A stretch of 64,000 nt of DNA from TMED8 sp038125725 (GTDB lineage: Bacteria; Pseudomonadota; Alphaproteobacteria; Rhodospirillales; Casp-alpha2), in the NCBI GenBank assembly GCA_038125725.1, contig JAYPEK010000015.1, forward strand, positions 1-64,000, given 5' to 3'. Made by a program: the position numbers and the translations under genes. The notes under the pieces are model-generated. The model was not told the DNA's origin. It saw nothing but the letters and a program-made list of their open reading frames with translations, and did not search any database. Below, in pieces: positions 55,094 through 63,279 of this stretch (positions are counted from its first letter, which is position 1; every line of letters begins with the position of its first letter).

Positions 55094-55579
55094 CTACCGG
55101 CGGCGGCGGTCTGGTCCCTCATGGTCGTCGTCGCCATGGCGGCGCCGGTCGGGCCCGAAGAAATCACCGGCATCGACGAAGAAGCGATCCGATTCGATCA
55201 CCGCGACGATGCGTTCGTATATGGTCTTCGCCGAAACCGGCTTGGCCAGGAACTCGGTCATGCCGGCGTCGCGTGCCTGAACGACGTGACGCAGCTCCGT
55301 GTTTGCCGTCAGGATCACCACCGGCGCATAGGCATTCATGGTTTGCGGATCGCGCCGCACGCGCTTCAGAAAGGCGAGTCCGTCCAGGTCGTCGCACCAG
55401 TCGCAGAAGACGATGTCGACGGGGAAGTTCTCGAATACCTTCCAGGCTTTTTCCGGATCGGGGGTGGAATGCACGCTGGGAACGCCGAACTCGCGGAACA
55501 CCTCGGTCAGCAGGTTGCGGATCAGCAGGTGTTTCTCAAGCACCAGGATATTCAGCAGGCTGATATCATAAGATTTCAT
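55094..55579 (-). CDS. Single-domain response regulator with C-terminal PDRRR repeats
   Basis: A 161-residue CheY-like receiver protein. The phospho-acceptor region is VDIVFCDWCDDLDGL, the conserved Thr is in VVILTANTE and the Lys in EFLAKPVSAKTIYERI. There is no output domain; instead the tail contains GPDRRRHGDDDHEGPDRRRR, a motif seen in several alphaproteobacterial receivers. GGAGG lies before ATG 55579. No kinase is adjacent; the nearest, at 6.7-8.3 kb, is broken. It may take part in a branched phosphorelay. Confidence 0.85.
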   Translation of the reverse strand: MKSYDISLLNILVLEKHLLIRNLLTEVFREFGVPSVHSTPDPEKAWKVFENFPVDIVFCDWCDDLDGLAFLKRVRRDPQTMNAYAPVVILTANTELRHVVQARDAGMTEFLAKPVSAKTIYERIVAVIESDRFFVDAGDFFGPDRRRHGDDDHEGPDRRRR

Positions 55580-55703
55580 GGTCGCCTCCTGTGACCACCC
55601 CAGCCCGAGGCAACCGGTTTTCACACCGTTTTCCAGCCTTTATGGTAACACCGCTGAAACACCTCATTCATTGACCTGCAACAAGTCCGGGAAATCTCAA
55701 GAA

Positions 55704-55925
55704 ATGGCCGACGCCAGCGACGAAACCGCGCGCCTCGATGCAATGGAAGCCCATGTCGCCCATCAGGACGGCGAGATCCGCGACTTGAGCGACATGGTGC
55801 TCAAGCAGTGGACCACGATCGAAGCCTTGAGCGCCAAGGTGAAACGCCTGGAGCAGCAGATCGAAGACCTAGCCGACGACGTGGGGGCCGGCCCCATCGA
55901 CGAGCCGCCGCCACCGCACTACTGA
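55704..55925 (+). CDS. slyX: SlyX-like coiled-coil protein
   Basis: A 73-residue protein with two heptad-patterned helices (ETARLDAMEAHVAHQDGEIR; LKQWTTIEALSAKVKRLEQQ) and a Pro-rich end PPPPHY, matching the SlyX family in length, pattern and the final proline run. The role of SlyX is unknown. It stands alone on the plus strand between the divergent response regulator and ltnD, and a hairpin lies 10 bases after its stop. Confidence 0.82.
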   Translation: MADASDETARLDAMEAHVAHQDGEIRDLSDMVLKQWTTIEALSAKVKRLEQQIEDLADDVGAGPIDEPPPPHY

Positions 55926-55935
55926 GGCGACGGCC

Positions 55936-55955
55936 CGCTTGCCTGGGGGCAAGCG
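55936..55955 (+). terminator. Hairpin after slyX, weak terminator candidate
   Basis: CGCTTGCC/GGCAAGCG forms an 8-bp perfect stem with a TGGG loop, 10 bases past the slyX stop. It is followed by ATATCACAATC rather than a T tract. It separates slyX from the acid-sugar operon. Confidence 0.4.
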
Positions 55956-55999
55956 ATATCACAATCTAGCAGGCGGGAATGGCAGGGCTGGGAGGCACT

Positions 56000-56923
56000 A
56001 TGACAGACAGCACTCAACGCACCGTCGGGATCATCGGGCTTGGCGCCATCGGCGGCGGCGTCGCGGCGTCCTGGCTGCGCGCCGGGCTGAGAGTGGTAGG
56101 ATGCGATCTCAACAAGGATGCGCTCGCCGCCTTCACCGATGCCGGCGGTGAAGCGGCTGCGACGGCAGCGGACGTCGGGCGCGCGGCGGACGTGGTGTTC
56201 CTATTCGTGGTCAATGCCGACCAGGCGCGCGGCGTCCTGTTCGCCGACGGCGGCCTGGCGGATTTCATGCCGGCGGACGGTATCGTCGTCAGTTGCGTCA
56301 CCATGGCGCCGTCGGATGCATCGGCGATCGCCGCAGAACTGACGGCGCGCGGGCTCCGCATGATCGACGCGCCGACCAGCGGCGGCGCCGCCAACGCGGC
56401 GGCCGGCAAGACCAAATTCATGGCCGCCGGCGCGCCGGACGACATCACCCGCGCCCAGTATGCTCTCGATGCCGCCGCCGATACGGTCTACCGGGTCGGT
56501 GACGAGCCGGGGCAGGGGTCCTCGGTCAAGGTGGTGCATCAGTTACTGACCGGCGTCCATATCTCGGCCGCCATGGAGGCGGTGGCGCTCGGCATCAAGA
56601 TGGGACTCGATCCGGCACGGCTTTACGAAGTGGTCACCGGTTGCGCCGGCAATTCCTGGATGTTCGAGAACCGCGTGCCGCATGTGCTCGACGGCGACTA
56701 CACGCCCCTGAGCGCGGTGGAGATTTTCGTCAAGGATCTGGGATTGGTGCTCGATGCCGGCCGCCAGGAACGCTTTCCGCTGCCCATCGCCGCCGCCGCG
56801 CACCAGCAGTTCCTGGCCGCCAGCGCGGCCGGCTACGGGCGCGAGGACGACGCCGCCGTCATCAAGATCTACCGCGATCTGGCCGGCCTGGAACTGCCGG
56901 CAGAAAAAGACGGAAAGGGATAA
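56000..56923 (+). CDS. ltnD: L-threonate dehydrogenase (LtnD-like)
   Basis: A 307-residue beta-hydroxyacid dehydrogenase that would oxidise L-threonate to 2-oxo-tetronate with NAD+. The Rossmann motif is VGIIGLGAIGGGVAASW, the substrate motif is DAPTSGGAANAAAGK and the catalytic Lys lies in GQGSSVKVVHQLL. GGGAGG just upstream supports ATG 56000 over ATG 55979. The specific name rests on the next three genes, which complete the threonate/erythronate pathway; by itself the protein could be another 3-hydroxyacid or tartronate-type reductase. Confidence 0.85.
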   Translation: MTDSTQRTVGIIGLGAIGGGVAASWLRAGLRVVGCDLNKDALAAFTDAGGEAAATAADVGRAADVVFLFVVNADQARGVLFADGGLADFMPADGIVVSCVTMAPSDASAIAAELTARGLRMIDAPTSGGAANAAAGKTKFMAAGAPDDITRAQYALDAAADTVYRVGDEPGQGSSVKVVHQLLTGVHISAAMEAVALGIKMGLDPARLYEVVTGCAGNSWMFENRVPHVLDGDYTPLSAVEIFVKDLGLVLDAGRQERFPLPIAAAAHQQFLAASAAGYGREDDAAVIKIYRDLAGLELPAEKDGKG

Positions 56924-56925
56924 GC

Positions 56926-57714
56926 ATGCCCAAGTTCGCCGCCAACCTTACAACGCTGTTCACCGAGCGCTCCTTGCCGGACCGCTTCGCCGCCGCCGCC
57001 GATGCCGGCTTCGAGGCCGTCGAAGTGCTCAACCCCTATGATCATGCGCCGGAAGACCTGGCCAGGCGGCGCGAGGCCGCCGGTGTCGCCCAGGCGCTCA
57101 TCAACCTCTCGCCCGGCGACGCCGCCAAAGGCGAGCGCGGCATCTCGGCGCTGCCGGGCCGCGAAGCCGATTTCAAGGCCAGCGTCTCACAGGCGCTCGA
57201 ATACGCCCAGGCGCTCGGCACCAAAGGTGCGCACGTCATGGCCGGCGTCGTCGAGGGCGGGCTCGCCAACCAAGCCGCCGTCGAGACCTATATCGCCAAC
57301 CTGGCCTACGCGGCGGAAATCTTCGCCGGGCACGGCATCTGGGTCACCATCGAGCCCCTCAACGTACGTGCCGCGCCGGGCTACCTGATCTCGCGCCAGG
57401 GCGAGGCACGGGACATCATCGAACGCGTCGGGCACCCCAACCTGGGCCTGCAGTTCGATGTCTTCCACGTACAGATCATGGAAGGCGACGTGGCGGTGCG
57501 CCTCCGGGAGTTCATGCCGATCATCCGCCATATCCAGATCGCCGGGGTGCCCGACCGGCACGAGCCCGATACCGGCGAGATCAACTATCCCTACCTGTTC
57601 GGCGTCATCGACGAGCTCGGCTACGCGGGTTACATCGGCTGCGAATACCATCCCGCCGCCACCACCGAAGAAGGGCTCGGCTGGCTCCACCGCGCCATGG
57701 GGCGGGACGCATGA
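56926..57714 (+). CDS. otnI: 2-oxo-tetronate isomerase
   Basis: OtnI, of the hydroxypyruvate isomerase-like TIM-barrel family, converts 2-oxo-tetronate to 3-oxo-tetronate. The 262-residue protein has the N-terminal FAANLTTLFTE, the metal-site glutamates in VTIEPLNVRAAPGYL and IGCEYHPAATTEEGLGW, and LQFDVFHVQIMEGD between them. It starts 2 bases after ltnD and its stop overlaps the otnK start (ATGA). Without context it would be called hydroxypyruvate isomerase; the neighbours favour OtnI. Confidence 0.88.
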   Translation: MPKFAANLTTLFTERSLPDRFAAAADAGFEAVEVLNPYDHAPEDLARRREAAGVAQALINLSPGDAAKGERGISALPGREADFKASVSQALEYAQALGTKGAHVMAGVVEGGLANQAAVETYIANLAYAAEIFAGHGIWVTIEPLNVRAAPGYLISRQGEARDIIERVGHPNLGLQFDVFHVQIMEGDVAVRLREFMPIIRHIQIAGVPDRHEPDTGEINYPYLFGVIDELGYAGYIGCEYHPAATTEEGLGWLHRAMGRDA

Positions 57715-58994
57715 GCCTTCTGCTCGGCTGCATCGGCGACGACCATACGGGCTCCACCGATCTCGCCAACACGCTGGTGAAGAACGGGCTCCGCACTGTG
57801 CAGGTGATCGGCGTGCCGCCAACGGGCACGCCGGCACCCGACGCCGAAGCCGTGGTGGTGGCGCTGAAATCGCGGACCACGCCGGTAGATGAAGCCGTTG
57901 CCGACTCGCTCGCCGCCGTCCGCTGGCTCAAGGGCGCCGGCGCGCGGCAGTTCTTCTTCAAGTATTGCTCGACCTTCGATTCCACGGACGCAGGCAACAT
58001 CGGCCCGGTGATCGAGGCGCTGCTGGACGAACTGGGTGCCGACTTCACCATCGCCTGTCCGGCCTTTCCCACCACCGGGCGCACGGTCTACCAGGGGCAT
58101 CTGTTCGTGTTCGGTGACCTCCTGTCGGAAAGCTCCATGCGCAACCATCCGCTGACGCCGATGACCGACGCCAACATCGTCCGCGTGCTGTCGCGCCAGA
58201 CCAAACTTCCCGTCGGGCTGGTGAAGGCATCCGACGTGATGCAGGGGCCCGGGCGTATCGGGGAGGCTTTCACGGCGGCGCGAGCCAACGGCACCCGCAT
58301 TGCCATCGTCGATGCCGTCACCGACCCGCAGCTCTACGACATCGGCGCCGCGGCGGCGGAACTGGAACTCGTTACCGGCGCATCGGGTATCGCCTGCGGC
58401 CTGCCGGAAAACTTCCGCCGCGCCGGCCTCGTCGCCGAGGCGGCGCGGCCGGAACTGCCGTCGATCCAAGGGCCGGAGGCGATCATTGCCGGCAGTTGCT
58501 CGGCGGCGACCCTGGCGCAGCTGGCGCACGCGGAGCAAAGCTGTCCGATCTTCCGCATCGACCCGGGTGAGGTCATGGCCGCCAGGGACGTGGCCGGCGC
58601 CGCGCTGGAATGGGCGGCACAGCATCTCGTCCAGGCGCGGCCGATCTTCGCCGCCAGCGCCGATCCCGGCCGCGTCGCCATCGCCCAGCAGCACTTCGGC
58701 CGCATGGAGGTGGGCGAGGCGCTCGAACGCACGCTGGCTAAGATCGCGCAAGGGCTGGTGGCGGCGGGGGTGCGGCGCCTCGTGGTGGCCGGCGGCGAGA
58801 CATCGGGCGCGGTGGTGCAGGGGCTCGGCATCACGGCGCTCCGCATCGGCGCCGAGATCGACCCCGGCGTGCCCTGGTGCGAAACCTTAAGCGAGCCCCG
58901 CCTGGCGCTGGCGTTGAAATCCGGCAATTTCGGCGCCGAGAACTTCTTCACCAAAGCCTTCGACATGCTAGAAGCGGGAGGGGCGACGCCATGA
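57711..58994 (+). CDS. otnK: 3-oxo-tetronate 4-kinase
   Basis: OtnK (DUF1537 family) phosphorylates 3-oxo-tetronate with ATP. The 427-residue protein has the substrate domain LLGCIGDDHTGSTDLANTLV at the start, FFFKYCSTFDSTDAGNIGP near residue 85 and the C-terminal nucleotide-binding VAGGETSGAVVQGLGI. It overlaps otnI and otnC by 4 bases each. Length is typical. Confidence 0.93.
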   Translation: MSLLLGCIGDDHTGSTDLANTLVKNGLRTVQVIGVPPTGTPAPDAEAVVVALKSRTTPVDEAVADSLAAVRWLKGAGARQFFFKYCSTFDSTDAGNIGPVIEALLDELGADFTIACPAFPTTGRTVYQGHLFVFGDLLSESSMRNHPLTPMTDANIVRVLSRQTKLPVGLVKASDVMQGPGRIGEAFTAARANGTRIAIVDAVTDPQLYDIGAAAAELELVTGASGIACGLPENFRRAGLVAEAARPELPSIQGPEAIIAGSCSAATLAQLAHAEQSCPIFRIDPGEVMAARDVAGAALEWAAQHLVQARPIFAASADPGRVAIAQQHFGRMEVGEALERTLAKIAQGLVAAGVRRLVVAGGETSGAVVQGLGITALRIGAEIDPGVPWCETLSEPRLALALKSGNFGAENFFTKAFDMLEAGGATP

Positions 58995-59611
58995 GCGAGA
59001 CCAAGCTTCGCGACGAGATCGCGCGCATGGCAAAATCCATGTTCGACCGCGGCCTGACCTTCGGCAGTTCCGGCAATATTTCCGTCCGCACCGAGGACGG
59101 CTGGCTGATGACGCCGACGGGCTCCACCATGGGCAACCTGGACCCGGCCCGGATTTCCAAGCTCGATGCCGCCGGCAACCTGATTTCCGGCGACAGGCCG
59201 ACCAAGGAAACCTTCCTGCATATCGCCATGTACGAGGAACGGCCGAAGACCGGCGCCGTGGTGCACCTGCATTCGACCCATTCCGTCGCCGTCAGTTGCC
59301 TTGCCGATATCGACCCCGCCGACGTGCTGCCGCCGATCACCGCTTACTACGTGATGAAGATCGGCAAGCTGCCGCTGGTGCCGTACTTCCCGCCGGGCGA
59401 TCTCGACCTCGCCAAGGCGGTACGCGAGATGGCCTCCGATCACCATGCGGTGCTGCTGGCCAACCATGGCCCGGTGGTCGCCGGCACGTCGCTGGAGGAC
59501 GCCGTCTACGCCACCGAGGAATTGGAGGAAACGGCGAAGCTGTTCCTGATGCTGAAGGACCGGAAGACGCGCTTCCTCACCCCCGATCAGGTCGCCGCCT
59601 TGCGTTCCTGA
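58991..59611 (+). CDS. otnC: 3-oxo-tetronate 4-phosphate decarboxylase
   Basis: OtnC, a class II aldolase/adducin family metalloenzyme, decarboxylates 3-oxo-tetronate 4-phosphate to dihydroxyacetone phosphate. The 206-residue protein has FGSSGNISVRTEDGWLMTPT, the catalytic Glu in RPTKETFLH, the zinc ligands in VVHLHSTHS and the later His in LLANHGPVVAG. The ATG overlaps the otnK stop. Its 3' end overlaps the convergent MFS gene by 25 bases. Confidence 0.92.
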   Translation: MSETKLRDEIARMAKSMFDRGLTFGSSGNISVRTEDGWLMTPTGSTMGNLDPARISKLDAAGNLISGDRPTKETFLHIAMYEERPKTGAVVHLHSTHSVAVSCLADIDPADVLPPITAYYVMKIGKLPLVPYFPPGDLDLAKAVREMASDHHAVLLANHGPVVAGTSLEDAVYATEELEETAKLFLMLKDRKTRFLTPDQVAALRS

Positions 59612-60804
59612 ATACCCAACAGCAGCGCCAGGATCATGGCGCCCACGGCCAGCGACGCAATCAGCCACCCGGCCCAGTGCCAGCCACCCAGGTACGAGAT
59701 CAGCGCCGCCAGCGACGGCGGTCCCACCACCTGGCCCATGTGCGCGCCCTGTACGATCAGGCCGTTGGCGGCGCCCATCTTGGCCGGGTCGGGCTGGAAC
59801 AGCGCCCCGCAGGCGAGGATCGTCGCCGGCGCCATGCCGCCAAAGGCTGAAAAGGTCAGGCAGAGCGCGTAGAACAGCCACAATGGCGTGCCGACGGCGA
59901 AGATGCCGAGGCTGGTCACCGCCATGATGACGCTGGCGGCGAAGATCGTCTGCCAATGGCGCGCGCCGTGGCGCAACAGCCAGCCACCCAGCAGATTGCC
60001 CGGAATGTTGACCACGACAATGCCGGCGGTCATCAGCGACGCGGTGGCGATGGAAAGCCCGCGTCCCTCCGTCAGGTAGGTGGGGAGCCAGATCATCAGC
60101 GACACCCACTGCGACGCATAGAAGGTGAAGATCAGCGCCGCCAGCCAGACCCCCGGCACTTTAACCACCGCCGCCAGGCGCGCCGACAGCGTCAGGCCGC
60201 CGCCGGTTTGGGCGGGCTTGCCCACATCCAGGAACCGCAGCACCGGGATCAGCGCCAACAGGGTCACCGCAGCGATTGCCACCCAGACGCCGCGCCAGCC
60301 GAAATCGGCCAGGATCAAGGGCGCCGCGACGAAGGTCAGCGCTGTCCCTACCGGCATGTAGGTGCCCCAGATGCCGAAGGCGAGGCGGCGGCGGGGCCCG
60401 TGCACGGCGCCGGCGATGACCGATGCGGCGGGCACGACGATGAGGATGAAACCCGCGCCCTCGACGACGCGCGACGCCAGCACCTGCCACGGTGTTTGAG
60501 AAAGCGCTCCCAAGGTTCCGCCGACGGCGCAGAGCAGCAGTCCCGCCGCCAGCACCCGGGCGGCGCCGAACCGGTCGCCGATCATGCCCGCCGCCATGCC
60601 CGACAGCATGCCGACGATCGAGAGCACCGAGACGATCCAGCCGCCGGTGACCATGCCGATGCCGAGATCGGCGCGCAGGTCCGGCAGCGATGGCGCCAGC
60701 TTGGCGATGTAGGCGGCGCCGACCACACCGCAGAGCACGGTCACGGCGACGGCGGACCAGCGTGTCGGCTGGGCGGACGATTGAGCGGTCGGGTCAGTGT
60801 TCAC
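59587..60804 (-). CDS. MFS transporter, CynX/NimT-like
   Basis: A 405-residue major facilitator with 12 predicted helices and the family loop GMIGDRFGAARVLAAG between helices 2 and 3. It resembles the CynX/NimT (cyanate/2-nitroimidazole) branch. The GTG at 60804 is chosen because GGGGGAAGA lies upstream and the first helix starts soon after; a longer frame extends to 60963. It converges with otnC, so it is not in that operon, but it may import an acid sugar for it. Diverges from the aminotransferase gene. Confidence 0.85.
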   Translation of the reverse strand: MNTDPTAQSSAQPTRWSAVAVTVLCGVVGAAYIAKLAPSLPDLRADLGIGMVTGGWIVSVLSIVGMLSGMAAGMIGDRFGAARVLAAGLLLCAVGGTLGALSQTPWQVLASRVVEGAGFILIVVPAASVIAGAVHGPRRRLAFGIWGTYMPVGTALTFVAAPLILADFGWRGVWVAIAAVTLLALIPVLRFLDVGKPAQTGGGLTLSARLAAVVKVPGVWLAALIFTFYASQWVSLMIWLPTYLTEGRGLSIATASLMTAGIVVVNIPGNLLGGWLLRHGARHWQTIFAASVIMAVTSLGIFAVGTPLWLFYALCLTFSAFGGMAPATILACGALFQPDPAKMGAANGLIVQGAHMGQVVGPPSLAALISYLGGWHWAGWLIASLAVGAMILALLLGIQERKAAT

Positions 60805-60989
60805 GGCGACAATTCTTCCCCCAAGGTGGCGCGAGAGTGGCACCGATGCTGGCGCCGGTAAACTCACAAACTTGCCGCGATCATTGGTTTTGGCGATAGG
60901 ATCATTCGTCGATTGACGGCTTAGCGAAATTATGTCAGGTATGCTGACCTTTATCGATACCATGCGAACCCTGGGAGGGGGAAACGGCC

Positions 60990-62222
60990 ATGCCTTGGTC
61001 GAACCGGTTCTCGAAAGTCGCGCGCGACATCAAGACCTCTGAAATCCGCGAGCTGTTGAAGCTGCTGGCGGACCCGGAAATTCTTTCCTTCGCCGGCGGC
61101 ATCCCCGACCCGGCGCTGTTTCCGCTGGATGCCGTGAAACGCATCGAAGCCGAGATCGCCGACGACGACGCGCGCCACCGCGCCGCGCTCCAGTATGCGC
61201 CGACGGAAGGTTATGTGCCGCTGCGCCAGTGGGTGGCGGACCGCGCCACGGCCCCCGATTTCACCTTCGAGCCCCGCGACGTGCTGATCACCAACGGCGC
61301 GCAGCAGGGCCTGACGCTGCTCGCCAGCGCCCTGATCGACGAGGGCGACGCCATTGCGGTCGCCGAGCCCTCGTACCTGGGCGCGCTGCAGGTATTCAAG
61401 ACCAAGGGGCCTGAGTTCCTCACCGTCGAGACCGACGCCGACGGCCTCAGGCCCGACGCACTGGAAGCGGTGCTGCAACAGGGCCCGCGATTTCTCTACA
61501 CCATTCCCGATTTCCAGAACCCCGGCGGCATGACCTTGAGCGCCGAGCGCCGCCAGCGCATCGTCGAGATGGCGCATCACCATGGCGTGCCGGTACTGGA
61601 GGATACCGCCTACCGCGCGCTCTATTACGACGCGCCGCCGCCGCCGACGCTCTTGGAAATGGAAACCAACCTTTTGGCGGACGCCGGGCGCGGTGAGAGC
61701 TGGCGCGAAAGCGGCCTGGTGGTGCAGCTCGGCACCGCGTCGAAAACCCTGGCGCCGTCGCTGCGCATCGGCTGGACCCTCGCGCCGCAGCCGTTGATCG
61801 AGAAGCTGGTGGTGCTGAAGCAGGCCGACGACCTCAACACGTCCAGCCTCAACCAGATGCTGGCGCACGGCCTTGCCACCACCATCCTGGATGAGCACGT
61901 GGTGACGCTGCGGAAGGCCTATGGCGAGCGCCGCGACGCCATGGTCGAAGCGCTGCACCGGAACCTCCCCAACGACGCCAGCTTCACCGCGCCCGAGGGC
62001 GGCATGTTCTGCTGGGTGACGCTGCCGAAAGGGATCGACACGGCGGAGCTTTTGAAGCTCGCCGTGGCCGAGGCCAAGATCGCCTTCGTGCCGGGCGCCG
62101 CCTTTCATGCCAACGGCGGCGGCGCCAACACGCTGCGCATGTCGTTTTCCACCTGTTCGCCGGCCGACATCCGCATGGGCGTCGAGAAACTCTGTCAACT
62201 GGTGCGGCGCCAGCTCGCCTAG
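60990..62222 (+). CDS. PLP-dependent class I/II aminotransferase (2-aminoadipate type)
   Basis: A 410-residue fold-type I aminotransferase. The N-terminal FAGGIPDPALFP, ALQYAPTEGYVPLRQWVADR, DFQNPGG and the PLP-Lys segment LGTASKTLAPSLRIGW match the 2-aminoadipate/LysN and MocR-catalytic branch, without a DNA-binding domain. The C-terminal FSTCSPADIRMGVEKL has the substrate Arg. GGGAGGGGG lies 10 bases before the ATG. Amino-donor specificity cannot be read from sequence. Confidence 0.9.
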   Translation: MPWSNRFSKVARDIKTSEIRELLKLLADPEILSFAGGIPDPALFPLDAVKRIEAEIADDDARHRAALQYAPTEGYVPLRQWVADRATAPDFTFEPRDVLITNGAQQGLTLLASALIDEGDAIAVAEPSYLGALQVFKTKGPEFLTVETDADGLRPDALEAVLQQGPRFLYTIPDFQNPGGMTLSAERRQRIVEMAHHHGVPVLEDTAYRALYYDAPPPPTLLEMETNLLADAGRGESWRESGLVVQLGTASKTLAPSLRIGWTLAPQPLIEKLVVLKQADDLNTSSLNQMLAHGLATTILDEHVVTLRKAYGERRDAMVEALHRNLPNDASFTAPEGGMFCWVTLPKGIDTAELLKLAVAEAKIAFVPGAAFHANGGGANTLRMSFSTCSPADIRMGVEKLCQLVRRQLA

Positions 62223-62492
62223 CCATCCTGCCGCTTGTGGCGCCGCTTCGATTGCTTCGGAATTACTAAGGCGCCGGGCCCTTAGAACAAATACAAATTG
62301 AATACAATGAAAAATTACTTGCGCGGAATCGTAAAACCGCTATTGTTCCCGCACGTTTAGAAGTCGCGACAGTACACATGCGCTCCCGCTACGGCGGTCG
62401 ACCACGTTACCTTCACCGACATCTTGGGCGTCAATAAAGGTTCGTCGCATCGTGCATCGAATCGATTTTTTTGTCAGTGAAAGGACAAGATC
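62223..62492 (+). promoter_or_regulatory. Cold-shock gene promoter and long 5' leader
   Basis: The 270 bases before the cold-shock gene contain no supported frame. A possible promoter is TTGCGC (62319-62324), 16 bases, TATTGT (62341-62346), which would give an untranslated leader of about 140 bases, as in cspA mRNAs that refold with temperature. A run of seven T (62465-62471) lies just before the purine-rich AAAGGACAAG ribosome binding site. GGCGCC near 62239 and 62270 may pair as the end of the aminotransferase transcript. Confidence 0.45.
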
Positions 62493-62702
62493 ATGGCCAC
62501 AGGCACCGTTAAATGGTTCAACGCCACCAAAGGCTACGGCTTCATCGAGCCGGAAGATGGCTCCAAGGACGCTTTCGTCCACATCAGCGCCGTCGAGCGT
62601 TCCGGCATGAGCACCCTCAATGAGGGTCAGAAGGTCAACTTCGACCTCGTCGCCGGCCGCGACGGCAAGATGGCAGCGGAAAATCTGAGCGCCGCCGACT
62701 AA
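62493..62702 (+). CDS. cspA: Cold-shock family RNA-binding protein
   Basis: A 69-residue single cold-shock domain. RNP1 is KGYGFIEP and RNP2 is DAFVHISAV, and the start [13 protein letters not shown] is the family standard. It binds single-stranded nucleic acid as an RNA chaperone. It has its own long leader and a strong terminator 8 bases after the stop, so it is monocistronic. Cold induction is not proven; constitutive paralogues look the same. Confidence 0.95.
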   Translation: MATGTVKWFNATKGYGFIEPEDGSKDAFVHISAVERSGMSTLNEGQKVNFDLVAGRDGKMAAENLSAAD

Positions 62703-62709
62703 TTCGGGG

Positions 62710-62740
62710 AAAGGGCGGTCACTGACCGCCCTTTCTTTTT
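62710..62740 (+). terminator. Rho-independent terminator of the cold-shock gene
   Basis: AAAGGGCGGTCA (62710-62721) pairs perfectly with TGACCGCCCTTT (62723-62734) and is followed by CTTTTT. The terminator sits 8 bases after the cold-shock stop codon. Confidence 0.92.
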
Positions 62741-62769
62741 ACGACCAGACTGAAAGAACAAGAACAAAC

Positions 62770-62943
62770 GTGAATTCGACTTTTTTGACCAAATACGGGC
62801 TGCATCACTTCGTGGCCTTCTCCAACTCCAACGGCGACAGCGTTTTCTCGATCGCCGGTTCGCAAGACCCGAAGATGATCGACCACGCACGCTACGTCAT
62901 CGAAGAGAACTTCCCGGGCAACCCGATCATCGTTCTCATCTAG
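62770..62943 (+). CDS. Small 57-residue protein of unknown function
   Basis: A GTG-started frame encodes 57 residues beginning MNSTFLTKYGLHHFVAFSNS and ending FPGNPIIVLI. Third codon positions are almost all G or C, as in the genome's real genes, and no stop interrupts it. It is soluble, mixed alpha/beta in look, with no recognised motif. It lies between the cold-shock terminator and the DUF1289 gene, so it needs its own promoter; the ribosome binding site (GAAAGAACAAG) is weak. Real coding is likely, function unknown. Confidence 0.6.
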   Translation: MNSTFLTKYGLHHFVAFSNSNGDSVFSIAGSQDPKMIDHARYVIEENFPGNPIIVLI

Positions 62944-63018
62944 ACGGGCGGTTCCCCGCTTTCCCCTTGTAGAATCAATGTTCGTCCCCCATGTCTTATC
63001 CCAAGCCAAGGATAGGAC

Positions 63019-63279
63019 ATGACGGAACGACTTGTATCCCCCTGCATCGGCATCTGTGAGCTGAACGACGAAGAGCCTATCCGCTGCCGCGGCTGCGGGC
63101 GGACCGTCAAGGAAATCGGCGACTGGCGTTACGCCACCTTCGATCGCCGCATGGAAATCCTGCGCGCCATCTGCGAACGCTGGAAGGAAGCCGGTGAACC
63201 GCCGGCCGACGACAAGGCGGCGCAGCTGATCCACAAGGAAATGGGCGAACGCTTCCGGCTCGCCGGCCTGATCGCCTAG
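63019..63279 (+). CDS. DUF1289 domain protein
   Basis: An 86-residue protein with the DUF1289 pattern SPCIGICELNDEEPIRCRGCG followed by RTVKEIGDWR. The four cysteines probably bind zinc or an iron-sulfur cluster. The C-terminal half is an Arg/Glu-rich helix. Function is unknown. AAGGATAGG lies before the ATG. Its stop overlaps the stop of the convergent amidotransferase gene by 4 bases. Confidence 0.88.
   Translation: MTERLVSPCIGICELNDEEPIRCRGCGRTVKEIGDWRYATFDRRMEILRAICERWKEAGEPPADDKAAQLIHKEMGERFRLAGLIA

Noticed and set aside
58334..60109. A 591-codon minus-strand frame across otnK, otnC and the MFS gene
   Set aside because: It overlaps three supported genes and has no coherent domain structure.
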